From JAVBOW01 sp031550125 (lineage in GTDB: Bacteria > Bacteroidota > Bacteroidia > Bacteroidales > Rikenellaceae), in assembly GCA_031550125.1 (NCBI GenBank), contig JAVBOW010000023.1, positions 1 to 64,000 of the forward strand: 64,000 bases of DNA. The letters run 5' to 3'. The position numbers were made by a program, and so were the translations under genes. The notes under the pieces are model-generated. The model saw only the letters and a list, made by a program, of their open reading frames with translations, ran no database searches and was not told where the DNA came from. Numbering within the stretch: the first letter of the stretch is position 1; every line of letters begins with the position of its first letter. Shown here piece after piece: positions 1 to 7,510 of this stretch.

Positions 1-1
1 C

Positions 2-79
2 GAACCGGGCAGCTACACGGTTTGGGTGGGCGGATCGTCGGACGCAACGCTGAGTGCCACCTTCGATTTAGAGGAATAG
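2..79 (+). CDS. C-terminal end of a GH3 beta-glucosidase-like protein (partial)
   Basis: Only the last 25 codons are in the window, ending in TAG at 77-79; the gene starts upstream. The residues EPGSYTVWVGGSSDATL match the end of the fibronectin type III-like domain that closes many family 3 glycoside hydrolases, where an EPGxYxVxVGGSS strand is typical. No catalytic residue is visible, so the substrate cannot be inferred. It runs toward the minus-strand AraC gene with a gap of about 23 bases, and may belong to the same glycan locus as the GH2, GH42-like and GH97 genes downstream. Confidence is moderate because so little is visible. Confidence 0.6.
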   Translation, partial: EPGSYTVWVGGSSDATLSATFDLEE

Positions 80-102
80 CAAGGTTTTCCCGGTATCCCG
101 GT

Positions 103-999
103 TCAGAGCTTGAGTTCGTCGCGGGCGATGGCCCTGAACCGGGTAGGGGGAACACCCATGATTCGCGAAAACACACGGGAAAAATAATATGGATCCGAAA
201 ATCCTACCGTGTGTGCGATCTGCACTATATTCATGTCGCTGTACATAATGTAGTCGCAGGCTTTCTGCACCTTAAGCCTGTTGAAATACTCAACCGGGGA
301 CTCGCCCATCTCGCGCAGGAAAACCCGGTAGAAATATGATTTCGACATGCCGACATATGCCGACATATCCTGCAGCGACAGCCGTCCGTCGACATTCTCC
401 TGCATATAATAAACCACTACCGAGATAATGGTGGAGGTGTGTTCGGCCGTTTTTCCGGCAGCCCGGAATTGCTTTACGAAAGAGAATGTACCCAGAAAGT
501 GGGGTAGGCACAGGTTGGCGTAACTTACAGTCTCGACGGTCATTTTCGAACTCAGCGCCGTATACATCTCGTCGAAGAGCTTGATCCGCTCCTCTATACG
601 CGAAGCCGGCGAGGGTTGAATAGTGGCCGGAGTTTCGAAACCCCGGGCGAACAGGGGAGCCTTCACCCCCGCGAAATGGATCCAATATATAGACCACGGC
701 GACTGCTGGTCGGCCCAATAGCTGTGCGCCACGCCAGGAGGGATGATGATAACCTGATTGGCGGCCAGGTTGTGCATTTGCCCTTCTATAGACACGCAAC
801 CGTTGCCCGATTTACAGTAAATCAGGATATGCTCGCGCAAGCCCTTTACCCGGTTTATATAGTGATATTTGGCGTTAGGGAAATGGCCGAGGGACTGAAT
901 GTACAAATCTGAACACAACGGACTGCGCTGCATAGCGACAAGGTGCTGGTAGGGTACGATAATAAAACGCTCTCCCTGAAATCCATGCTTGATTTTCAT
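103..999 (-). CDS. AraC-family transcriptional regulator with N-terminal cupin sensor
   Basis: A 298-residue protein. Residues about 55-110 form an AraC-type sugar-binding cupin (GNGCVSIEG, then IIIPPGVAHSYWAD, then WSIYWIHF). Residues about 205-290 are the paired helix-turn-helix DNA-binding domain (LSLQDMSAYVGMSKSYFYRVF and IAHTVGFSDPYYFSRVF). An upstream in-frame start would add 33 residues, but ATG at 999 is preferred because it follows an AAAGGCGG-like ribosome site and lies 22 bases from a TAnnTTTG promoter. The gene diverges from the corrinoid gene at 1197. Proteins of this type usually activate nearby sugar-use genes when a sugar binds the cupin. The adjacent corrinoid, methyltransferase and glycosidase genes are the obvious candidate targets, which is inference. 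Confidence 0.88.
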   Translation of the reverse strand: MKIKHGFQGERFIIVPYQHLVAMQRSPLCSDLYIQSLGHFPNAKYHYINRVKGLREHILIYCKSGNGCVSIEGQMHNLAANQVIIIPPGVAHSYWADQQSPWSIYWIHFAGVKAPLFARGFETPATIQPSPASRIEERIKLFDEMYTALSSKMTVETVSYANLCLPHFLGTFSFVKQFRAAGKTAEHTSTIISVVVYYMQENVDGRLSLQDMSAYVGMSKSYFYRVFLREMGESPVEYFNRLKVQKACDYIMYSDMNIVQIAHTVGFSDPYYFSRVFSRIMGVPPTRFRAIARDELKL

Positions 1000-1020
1000 T
1001 TCATTCCGCCTTTGTTTTAG

Positions 1021-1051
1021 CAAATATATAAAAACAAAACGAATAATGCAA
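1021..1051 (-). promoter_or_regulatory. Bacteroidota-type promoter of the AraC gene
   Basis: On the minus strand the -7 element TATATTTG lies at 1028-1021, matching TAnnTTTG. A TTG at 1051-1049 sits 20 bases upstream as the -33 element. Predicted transcription starts near 1014, giving a leader of about 15 bases before the ATG at 999. Confidence 0.6.
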
Positions 1052-1157
1052 CACTCTATCATGCAGCGCGGCACATAACCTCCGGTTATTCCTGCCAAGA
1101 TGGAATCGTATATGCTTTTAGCAATTTCTGTCCATTTTTTATTGTATTATACCTTCC

Positions 1158-1165
1158 TACTTTTG
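1158..1165 (+). promoter_or_regulatory. Putative -7 element for the corrinoid-protein gene
   Basis: TACTTTTG matches TAnnTTTG and ends 31 bases before the ATG at 1197. No convincing -33 TTTG was seen at the usual distance. The ten bases CCTACTTTTG (1156-1165) recur at the promoter of the minus-strand methyltransferase operon (12283-12274). Confidence 0.5.
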
Positions 1166-1196
1166 CTTTAATTACAATCCTAAAACAATACGCCCC

Positions 1197-1832
1197 ATGA
1201 TCGACCTGAACCAGCTCTACGAAGCGATTCTCGACGGCAAGCTCGAAGCCGCCGTTTCCCTGACCCGCGGCGCCATTGCCGAGGGCGCAGATCCGCAACA
1301 AATCATAAACAAACACATGGTTTCCGCAATGGAGGAAATAGGCGCACGGTTCGAATCGGGACGCGCGTTTGTACCCAACCTGCTCATGAGCGCCAGGGCC
1401 ATGAAAGGCTCTTTAGACATTTTGCGTCCACTCATGGAAGGCCAGGCTGGAGCCAGCATCGGAAAGGTCGTGATCGGCACAGTCAAAGGCGACCTGCACG
1501 ATATCGGTAAAAACCTGGTGGCGTCGATGCTGGAAGGATGTGGTTTCGAGGTGATAAACCTGGGAGTGGACGTCTCCAGCGAAAAGTTCATAGACGCGGC
1601 GCGCGAACACAACGCCCAGATCATTTGCATGTCGGCCCTGCTGACCACCACCATGAATTACATGAAGGAGGTGATCGCGGCCCTGGGCGAATCGGATCTC
1701 TGCGGCAAGGTAAAGGTTATGGTGGGGGGAGCCCCCCTGAATGAGGGCTTCGCCCGCAATATAGGCGCGGACGGTTACAGCGCCAACGCCAACAGCGCCG
1801 TAGCCCTGGCCAAATCCCTGGTGGGAGCCTGA
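1197..1832 (+). CDS. Methyltransferase cognate corrinoid protein (MtaC/MtbC-like)
   Basis: A 211-residue cytoplasmic methyl carrier. Residues about 1-85 form the helical cap (B12-binding 2 type), and residues about 88-208 the Rossmann-like cobalamin-binding domain. The lower-ligand motif DxHxxG is present as DLHDIGK, residues 99-105, with His101 expected to coordinate cobalt. It is followed by GVDV near 123-126, SALLTTTM near 146-153 and a GG pair at 177-178, all normal for this family. The length is typical of stand-alone methanol/methylamine/aryl-ether corrinoid proteins and far too short for MetH. In the family it receives a methyl group from a substrate methyltransferase and donates it to a second methyltransferase. 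Three UroD-family methyltransferases lie in the converging operon. No cobalamin riboswitch was recognised upstream. Confidence 0.93.
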   Translation: MIDLNQLYEAILDGKLEAAVSLTRGAIAEGADPQQIINKHMVSAMEEIGARFESGRAFVPNLLMSARAMKGSLDILRPLMEGQAGASIGKVVIGTVKGDLHDIGKNLVASMLEGCGFEVINLGVDVSSEKFIDAAREHNAQIICMSALLTTTMNYMKEVIAALGESDLCGKVKVMVGGAPLNEGFARNIGADGYSANANSAVALAKSLVGA

Positions 1833-1889
1833 CGGTATGCCTTGGATCACAGTGTGCATGGCGTAATTTCTAAGGTCTGATTACTATAC

Positions 1890-2573
1890 ATGGTTTTACA
1901 ACAAGAAGTAACCTGCGACCAGGCGGGCCTCACTTTGGCCGGTATATGGCAGGGAATGGGTTTCGCCGGGGATTTCCCCAACCCGGATATCGCATTAAAA
2001 GTAGAGAAGGTGCTTGACTACGTCCGGGCGATTGCTCGGCCCAGCTATTCATGTCGCCTTGTAAGGGTAGACAGGTGCGCGGGGCGCAAAGTCGTACTTG
2101 AAGGCGTGCCTTTCGAAATGGGAAGCGTTATCGCACCCTTTTTTCGCGAAGCCACCATGGTTGCGGTGTTTGTGGCCACGGTGGGAAGCGAATTCGACAA
2201 ATGGCTTCATTCGTGCAAGGTATCGGAAGACATCCTTGACCAGTTCATTGCCGACGCTACGGGTTCTGTGTTGGCCGAAGGGGTGGTGGAACGAATGGCG
2301 GCGGACATCGACGTGTGGCAAACCCCAATGGGCAACCGCACAGGCAACAGCTATAGCCCCGGCTATTGCGGGTGGAACATCACAGAGCAGCGCAACCTTT
2401 TTTCTTTGCTGCCGGAAGATACCCGCGGAGTTACGCTCAACGGGTCGTGCCTTATGGATCCCATAAAATCCGTCAGCGGCATGATCCCGATAGGGCCGCG
2501 AGTAGAAAAACATGCCTACGGTTGCGCTATATGCGACCGCAGGGGGTGCTTCCGCAACCGGGATAAGCGATAA
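1890..2573 (+). CDS. Stand-alone MetH-activation-domain protein; candidate corrinoid reactivase
   Basis: A 227-residue protein. Residues about 156-174 (SPGYCGWNITEQRNLFSLL) and 186-202 (SCLMDPIKSVSGMIPIG) resemble the S-adenosylmethionine-binding activation domain of cobalamin-dependent methionine synthase, but no other MetH module is present. The tail carries Cys212, Cys215 and Cys220 in a CxxCx4C arrangement that could bind a metal or act in redox; the MetH domain lacks this. It follows the corrinoid protein by 57 bases on the same strand. Family knowledge suggests reductive methylation or repair of inactive Co(II) corrinoid. That it serves the adjacent corrinoid protein is inference from position. 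It is not a RamA-type iron-sulfur ATP-dependent activator, which is much larger. Confidence 0.8.
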   Translation: MVLQQEVTCDQAGLTLAGIWQGMGFAGDFPNPDIALKVEKVLDYVRAIARPSYSCRLVRVDRCAGRKVVLEGVPFEMGSVIAPFFREATMVAVFVATVGSEFDKWLHSCKVSEDILDQFIADATGSVLAEGVVERMAADIDVWQTPMGNRTGNSYSPGYCGWNITEQRNLFSLLPEDTRGVTLNGSCLMDPIKSVSGMIPIGPRVEKHAYGCAICDRRGCFRNRDKR

Positions 2574-2590
2574 TATCGCCCATCGGGCCG

Positions 2591-2637
2591 AAAATGGAAC
2601 AGCCTTTCACCGGTACGGTGAAAGGCTGTTCCATTTT
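2591..2637. terminator. Bidirectional intrinsic terminator between convergent operons
   Basis: A perfect 21-base inverted repeat (2591-2611 and 2617-2637) with a five-base loop GGTAC and A/T-rich ends, giving a U run on either strand. It separates the + strand corrinoid unit from the end of the minus-strand methyltransferase operon. Confidence 0.92.
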
Positions 2638-2654
2638 CGTTTCACATGACATGC

Positions 2655-3668
2655 TCAACGTTTCGCGTTATAGTCGGCCAGCGCTTTATAAAACGCCTCG
2701 ATATTGGCCAATGGCACTCCGGGGGGTGTGTCGCAGCCCGAAGAGAGGACGAAGTTGGGGTAGGCCGAAGTCCTCTCAAGCAGTTGCGTCACAGCTACAT
2801 ACATTTCTGCGGAAGACGCCGATTTGAACATCCCCACAGGATCTATATTACCCATTACCGGCGCCTCGGACGGACATTCGGCCAGCGCCGAGACCATATC
2901 CATGGCATTGCCGAAATGGTAGCCCGCCGCTCCGGTCGCAAGCATCGCGCCGGTGCAGTGTCCCCGGTTGCCGCAGTTATGCAATATCACCATAAAGCAG
3001 TCGTCCTGCACCGCATCCACTATCCGCTTTACGTACACCGACGAAAACTCCCTGCATTCCCCGTCGGGCAGCAGGCCAGCCGCCGGTTCGGCAAGGATAA
3101 CCCCGTTGGCGCCAGCCTGCTTTATGGCACGGCAGTAGGCTATGGCGAATTCCGTGCATTTCTCCAATAGGGCCTTGACCGTTTCCGGTTCTATATACAT
3201 GGCCATCATTATCTCTGTCATGTCGAAAAGACGTCCGGCCAGCGAAAACGGCCCTATAGCCCCCCCGAAAAGAGGCACTCCCGACGAGGCGTTCTCCGCG
3301 GCGAGCCTGTTGGCCTTAAGGTATTCCGGTACGCGCCCCGCCGTGAGCGGCGGCACCTGTAATTTAGCTACGGATTCAGCGTCCGAAACGAGCCGTCCGA
3401 TTACCGACGGCACCTCGTCCTGCGCAAAATGGATCTGCGCCCCGAAAGCTTCGGCTTCGACGGTAAGATCCATTATCACTGTCGACGCGGCGGCGGGATA
3501 ACGTTCGGAAAGAGCCTTCACGGCCCGGTAGTGAACTTCACCGTCGGTGACGGCCTCAAGCACCGTCCGGCCGGTGAATTCGATGCCCGGATGGGTCATT
3601 ATGGGCAGCGCGCTGCGGCGGGGGTTTGCGGCCAGCGAAGCGGCCCATTGCTGCATATTGATCTTCAT
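2655..3668 (-). CDS. UroD-family methylcobamide:acceptor methyltransferase, MtaA/MtbA-like
   Basis: A 337-residue protein of the uroporphyrinogen decarboxylase superfamily, closest by motifs to MtaA/MtbA of methanogens, which move a methyl group from corrinoid protein to a zinc-bound thiol. Visible landmarks are LTVEAEAFG (68-76), GGAIGPFSLAGRLFD (135-149), ILHNCGN (228-234), VMGNIDPVG (271-279) and SSGCDTPPGVPLANIEA (309-325). The zinc ligands H-x-C...C are all present as His230, Cys232 and Cys312, at nearly the spacing known in MtbA. ATG at 3668 follows the preceding gene's stop by 11 bases. It is the last gene of the six-gene operon. True HemE is unlikely given the zinc site and context. 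The acceptor is unknown: Bacteroidota are not known to make coenzyme M, so homocysteine or a folate is possible. Confidence 0.87.
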   Translation of the reverse strand: MKINMQQWAASLAANPRRSALPIMTHPGIEFTGRTVLEAVTDGEVHYRAVKALSERYPAAASTVIMDLTVEAEAFGAQIHFAQDEVPSVIGRLVSDAESVAKLQVPPLTAGRVPEYLKANRLAAENASSGVPLFGGAIGPFSLAGRLFDMTEIMMAMYIEPETVKALLEKCTEFAIAYCRAIKQAGANGVILAEPAAGLLPDGECREFSSVYVKRIVDAVQDDCFMVILHNCGNRGHCTGAMLATGAAGYHFGNAMDMVSALAECPSEAPVMGNIDPVGMFKSASSAEMYVAVTQLLERTSAYPNFVLSSGCDTPPGVPLANIEAFYKALADYNAKR

Positions 3669-3679
3669 CGTTATTTTTT

Positions 3680-4681
3680 CTACTGGTTTTGCGCGGCGGA
3701 GATGAACGTCATAATATTCTCCATAGACGTATCTCCTTCGACCGAATGCGACGGAGAGAATATATAGCTTCCCGCTGCACCCATCTTCAATAGTTTTTCC
3801 GACTCGGCCCTTACCTGCCCGGGAGTGCCGAACGGAAGCGTACGTTGCATCGAAAGCCCTCCGTGAAACGTAAGCCTGCCGCGATAGTGTGCATGCAAAG
3901 CCTCTACGTCCATCACTTCCGGTTGAAAGGGATTGAAACAATTCAGCCCTATACCGATCAAATCATCGAACAGTTCGTCCACATCGCCGCAAGAGTGTAT
4001 GAAAACATATTTCCCTGCGTCCGATACGCGCTTGTACATCCTTTGCAGGCGTGGATATATAAATTCGCGCCACAGTTCGTAACCCATTATCAATCCTCTC
4101 TGCTGGCCCCAGTCGTCGCCGAAATATACGGCGTCTATATCGTAGCTCACGGCCTTGTCTATCTGGGCGATATTGTAATCGCATATCGCGTCCAGCAGCT
4201 CGTGTACAAAGCCCGGGTTGATATACATGTCCATAAGCAGGTTTTCTATGCCGCGCAACGTCCACGCGCGCTCGTAGAGCGAAAACCCTATCTGGAACAG
4301 GCGGAACATATCCGGCTTTGCGGCTATCTCCGGCAGGATATTATCAAAGAACCGCTCATCGTGCGGATTCGGGAATTCGTATCCCTTAAGGGAAGGTTCG
4401 ACGAGAACGAAGTCTTTCACATCGCCTATGTCTTTATCTATGCTGCGATCCCACACCACTCCGAACACGTCCCGCCAAAGATCCGGGCCTACGGGGTCGA
4501 AGAACCCGTAGTCGTTGCCCAGATTCAGTATATGGTTACCAAGCGCCGTATCGAGATCCTGCACTCCGTAATGGCGCTGCAACATAACCTTGGGTTCTTC
4601 TGTGAATTTGAACGACCAGGGTACGTACGGCGGGCGTCCTCCGTCCAGGACTGTTTTTATAACTTCGCGCTTGTCCATCAT
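3680..4681 (-). CDS. UroD-family methyltransferase, candidate substrate demethylase (MT1)
   Basis: A 333-residue uroporphyrinogen-decarboxylase-fold protein. It keeps the first two zinc ligands as IHSCGD (His229, Cys231), but where MtaA has the late Gly-Cys it has FSPSH (308-312), so the MtaA zinc site is incomplete. A charged GDDWGQQRG segment at 188-196 and FNPFQPE at 249-255 are typical of the divergent branch that accompanies corrinoid proteins in anaerobes. The ATG at 4681 overlaps the TGA of the upstream GH2 gene (TGATG), indicating translational coupling; TTG at 4684 and ATG at 4678 are alternatives. Being coupled to a glycosidase suggests that its substrate comes from the glycan that enzyme processes. 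The methyl-donor substrate is unknown. Confidence 0.83.
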   Translation of the reverse strand: MMDKREVIKTVLDGGRPPYVPWSFKFTEEPKVMLQRHYGVQDLDTALGNHILNLGNDYGFFDPVGPDLWRDVFGVVWDRSIDKDIGDVKDFVLVEPSLKGYEFPNPHDERFFDNILPEIAAKPDMFRLFQIGFSLYERAWTLRGIENLLMDMYINPGFVHELLDAICDYNIAQIDKAVSYDIDAVYFGDDWGQQRGLIMGYELWREFIYPRLQRMYKRVSDAGKYVFIHSCGDVDELFDDLIGIGLNCFNPFQPEVMDVEALHAHYRGRLTFHGGLSMQRTLPFGTPGQVRAESEKLLKMGAAGSYIFSPSHSVEGDTSMENIMTFISAAQNQ

Positions 4682-7494
4682 CAATTCACTATGCTGTTTA
4701 TCTTCTGGGCGGTGAGCGTCACCGAAGGATTGAAATGAGGTCCCGCCATATAGCTGGTCAGCGAGCCGAGCAGTTGACGCGCCTCGGGACGGTTCTCCTT
4801 GTCTGTGAGCAGGTCTACGCCGCAGATAATGATTTTGCCTTTACCCACGCGGGCTTCGGCGATAAGGCCCAGCGTGTAGTTTTGGAACCAGTCGTCTATT
4901 ATGCGTACCACGGGTTGGAGTCTTTTGTCCAATTCGTCGAGTTTTATGGCGTTGCCGTGCATGGCGGCGTCCCACCAGTTGTAATTCTGGTGATAGTCCG
5001 TGGGGAATTGAGCCAGAGCCGGATGAGAAGGATCGACAAGCACGCCGAAAGCGTAGGGAGGTTGAACGTGTACGGTCCAGCCGGTATTCCAGAATATGGT
5101 GGACAGGGCGAGGGTTATTTCGCCGCCTTTGCTCTTTTTGATCGAACCCATTTTAGGAGTAAAGAGTACATAGCCGCCCTCATTGAGCTTCTTTACGGTT
5201 TTGGCGTCGAGGGTATCCGTTACTGTGATCCAATCGGGTGCGGCGGGCAGCTTGGCCGGATAGACCCAGATATCCCAGTCGTTGCGGTAGCCGGCCACGT
5301 CAACCGTTAGTTTCATCTGCGAAGGTTCGGCGATGCCGGCAAGGGAATAGTTGATCGACCCGAGGCGGATGCCGTTGCCGACGGCGACGTTGCTCTGAGG
5401 CAAATTGCCTGAAGTTACGATCTGGCCGTTTTTGCGCGTAAGCATCCATGTAGGAACGACACCTGAAAGCGTCGCGCCGGAGAAGTTGGCTATTTCGACG
5501 GTGGCCTCAAGGTTTTCGTCGTTGTTGTAAATAAGTTTTTTCATCCGGGCCAAAGGCACGACCTTGCCCCCAAAGCGTGCGAATTCGGATGGGGACACAT
5601 AACCCTTCTCTTCCCAGAAAGCGTCGAGTACGCCTACCAGGGCCGTTCCCTGCCCTGGAAAATCGGAGAGCGAGAGCATCTGGAAACCTGCAAAATCGGG
5701 AGTACGCAGGGCGGCCTCGAACTCGGCCTTCCAGCACATCACCTGCTGCTTGCCGGACGCCATAAGGAACTTGTCACCCAGATGCGCCATACCGTTATCG
5801 GCAAGCATCTCCCGGAACACTTCGAAGTTCCTGGCCCTTACGGCGCAACCGTCGTACTTGTCTATTTCCTTGAAGTTAGGGTAGGCGCACCAGTTGCCTA
5901 TCTCATGCGCAACGTACGGTATTTTATATTGGCTGATTATGTCGTACCAGTCGAAATCCGTCGTAGGACGGTTTTTGTTTATGTAGCTTTCCAGGCCGTC
6001 CATCCATCTATATATCCGGGGCCAACCGTCGTTGGTGTAGTGGTTGTCCGGATTTGTGGGCCATCCGGCTCCGGAGGTGTATTTGTGCCGGGGATCGGCC
6101 TTGCTCCAGTAGACGACGAAATCGTTAAGGAACTCCTTCATGCCCTCGCCTGACGGTTCGTTGCCGTAGGTGTATAGCAGGAACGAGGGGTGGTTGCCGT
6201 ATTCGTCCATGATGCGTTGCGTTTCGGCGTATATCCAATCGCAAAACGGTTTGTCGTGGCCTACGCCGTCGCTCCAACTGGCTCCCTCCACCTGAAGATA
6301 CACTCCGAGCTGGTCGGCCGCCTCGAAAGCGGCCTCGGGAGGACACCACGAATGGTAACGCACATGATTAAGCCCGTGGCTTTTGATGACGTTGAAAACA
6401 CGCCGCCATTCGGCCACGTCGGTGGGCGGATAGCCCGTGCGGGGGAATGTGGCGCAATCGAGCGTACCGCGCAGGAAGATAGTTTGTCCGTTAATGGCGA
6501 ATTGGCGGCTGTTGGTAGAGATCTTGCGCATGCCGAAAGTCGTGGAAAAGGCATCCTTTGCGCCGGCGGCGTCGAGTGCGGCCGTCACCTCATATAAGTA
6601 TGGTTCGTGTTCGCTCCATTTAAAGAACTCTTTACCCATAGGATATATTATCTCTATGCTGTCCCTGCCCGGTTTGGCGGTTACTGATTTCGACAACGGA
6701 GCCACCGTGTGGAGCCACGGGGCGAATTTCGATTCGGCCGACAAGGTAAGCGTGGCCGTGACGGAGGCGTCCCCACTGTTTTCGAAACGCACGCGCGCTT
6801 TCACCTCTCCGCGGTCCACGTCAGGATATATGGCCACTCCCGCAACGCGTACGGCCGGGCGGGCCGTTATAAGCATCTTGCCCGTAATGCCGTTCCAGTT
6901 GGTTTGGGTGTGATCGGCCAGGCTGTGGGCGTTGATGCCTACGTTTATCTTGTGGCTGTTGTCCACACGTACGCTGACGCGGTGTTTCCCGGGCGACAGT
7001 GTTCCCAGATCGTAATAATGCGGGGTACTGAGCGAATTGCGCATGCCGAGGGGCTTACCGTCTATCCATAGTTGACTCTCCCAATGCACCCTCTCCAATT
7101 CGAGGAACAACCGGCTGCCCTTCATGTCGGCCGGCACGTTGAATTCGCGGGTATACCACGCCGGTCCCACATATTCCTTAACCGGTTGCAACCAGAATAT
7201 TACCTTCACGTTTCCTGGTTTGCGCCATTTTTCGAACATCGGTTTGCGGTACCACGCCGAATCGGCAACCCAGCTCGTCCATTTCGTGTCCACCGTAATG
7301 TCGTTGCCTTTGTTGTTGGTGGTCAGTGATCCGGGGAGTTTAACTCCCTCGTCAAGCGGCCCTTTGTACCAGCCTTGTTTTACTCCGCGGTCGAGCGAGT
7401 CGATGCGAAAGTCCCAGTCGCCCGAAAGGTCGATCTGCGCTGCACCCAGTAAAGGCAGCAGGATGAATCCCAGTAATAGTCGTTTCATGTCCAT
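4681..7494 (-). CDS. Exported glycoside hydrolase family 2 protein
   Basis: A 937-residue enzyme with a signal peptide (residues 1-19, cut near AAQ), a GH2 sugar-binding jelly roll (about 21-215), an immunoglobulin-like domain (about 216-325) and a TIM barrel from about 326. The acid/base Glu446 sits in YTYGNEPSG and the nucleophile candidate Glu531 in VAHEIGNW. The last 270 residues or so are an accessory region with glycosidase C-terminal folds. GH2 covers beta-galactosidase, beta-glucuronidase and beta-mannosidase activities, and the sequence does not decide among them. It lies 16 bases after the MFS gene and overlaps the next UroD-family gene, so it is made together with transporter and methyltransferases. 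It is expected in the periplasm. Confidence 0.9.
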   Translation of the reverse strand: MDMKRLLLGFILLPLLGAAQIDLSGDWDFRIDSLDRGVKQGWYKGPLDEGVKLPGSLTTNNKGNDITVDTKWTSWVADSAWYRKPMFEKWRKPGNVKVIFWLQPVKEYVGPAWYTREFNVPADMKGSRLFLELERVHWESQLWIDGKPLGMRNSLSTPHYYDLGTLSPGKHRVSVRVDNSHKINVGINAHSLADHTQTNWNGITGKMLITARPAVRVAGVAIYPDVDRGEVKARVRFENSGDASVTATLTLSAESKFAPWLHTVAPLSKSVTAKPGRDSIEIIYPMGKEFFKWSEHEPYLYEVTAALDAAGAKDAFSTTFGMRKISTNSRQFAINGQTIFLRGTLDCATFPRTGYPPTDVAEWRRVFNVIKSHGLNHVRYHSWCPPEAAFEAADQLGVYLQVEGASWSDGVGHDKPFCDWIYAETQRIMDEYGNHPSFLLYTYGNEPSGEGMKEFLNDFVVYWSKADPRHKYTSGAGWPTNPDNHYTNDGWPRIYRWMDGLESYINKNRPTTDFDWYDIISQYKIPYVAHEIGNWCAYPNFKEIDKYDGCAVRARNFEVFREMLADNGMAHLGDKFLMASGKQQVMCWKAEFEAALRTPDFAGFQMLSLSDFPGQGTALVGVLDAFWEEKGYVSPSEFARFGGKVVPLARMKKLIYNNDENLEATVEIANFSGATLSGVVPTWMLTRKNGQIVTSGNLPQSNVAVGNGIRLGSINYSLAGIAEPSQMKLTVDVAGYRNDWDIWVYPAKLPAAPDWITVTDTLDAKTVKKLNEGGYVLFTPKMGSIKKSKGGEITLALSTIFWNTGWTVHVQPPYAFGVLVDPSHPALAQFPTDYHQNYNWWDAAMHGNAIKLDELDKRLQPVVRIIDDWFQNYTLGLIAEARVGKGKIIICGVDLLTDKENRPEARQLLGSLTSYMAGPHFNPSVTLTAQKINSIVN

Positions 7495-7510
7495 AGTATT
7501 TTGCAGTTAT

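Noticed and set aside
1000..1196. Cobalamin riboswitch upstream of the corrinoid protein
   Set aside because: No B12-box-like sequence or suitable hairpin set was recognised, and the predicted leader is only about 25 bases.
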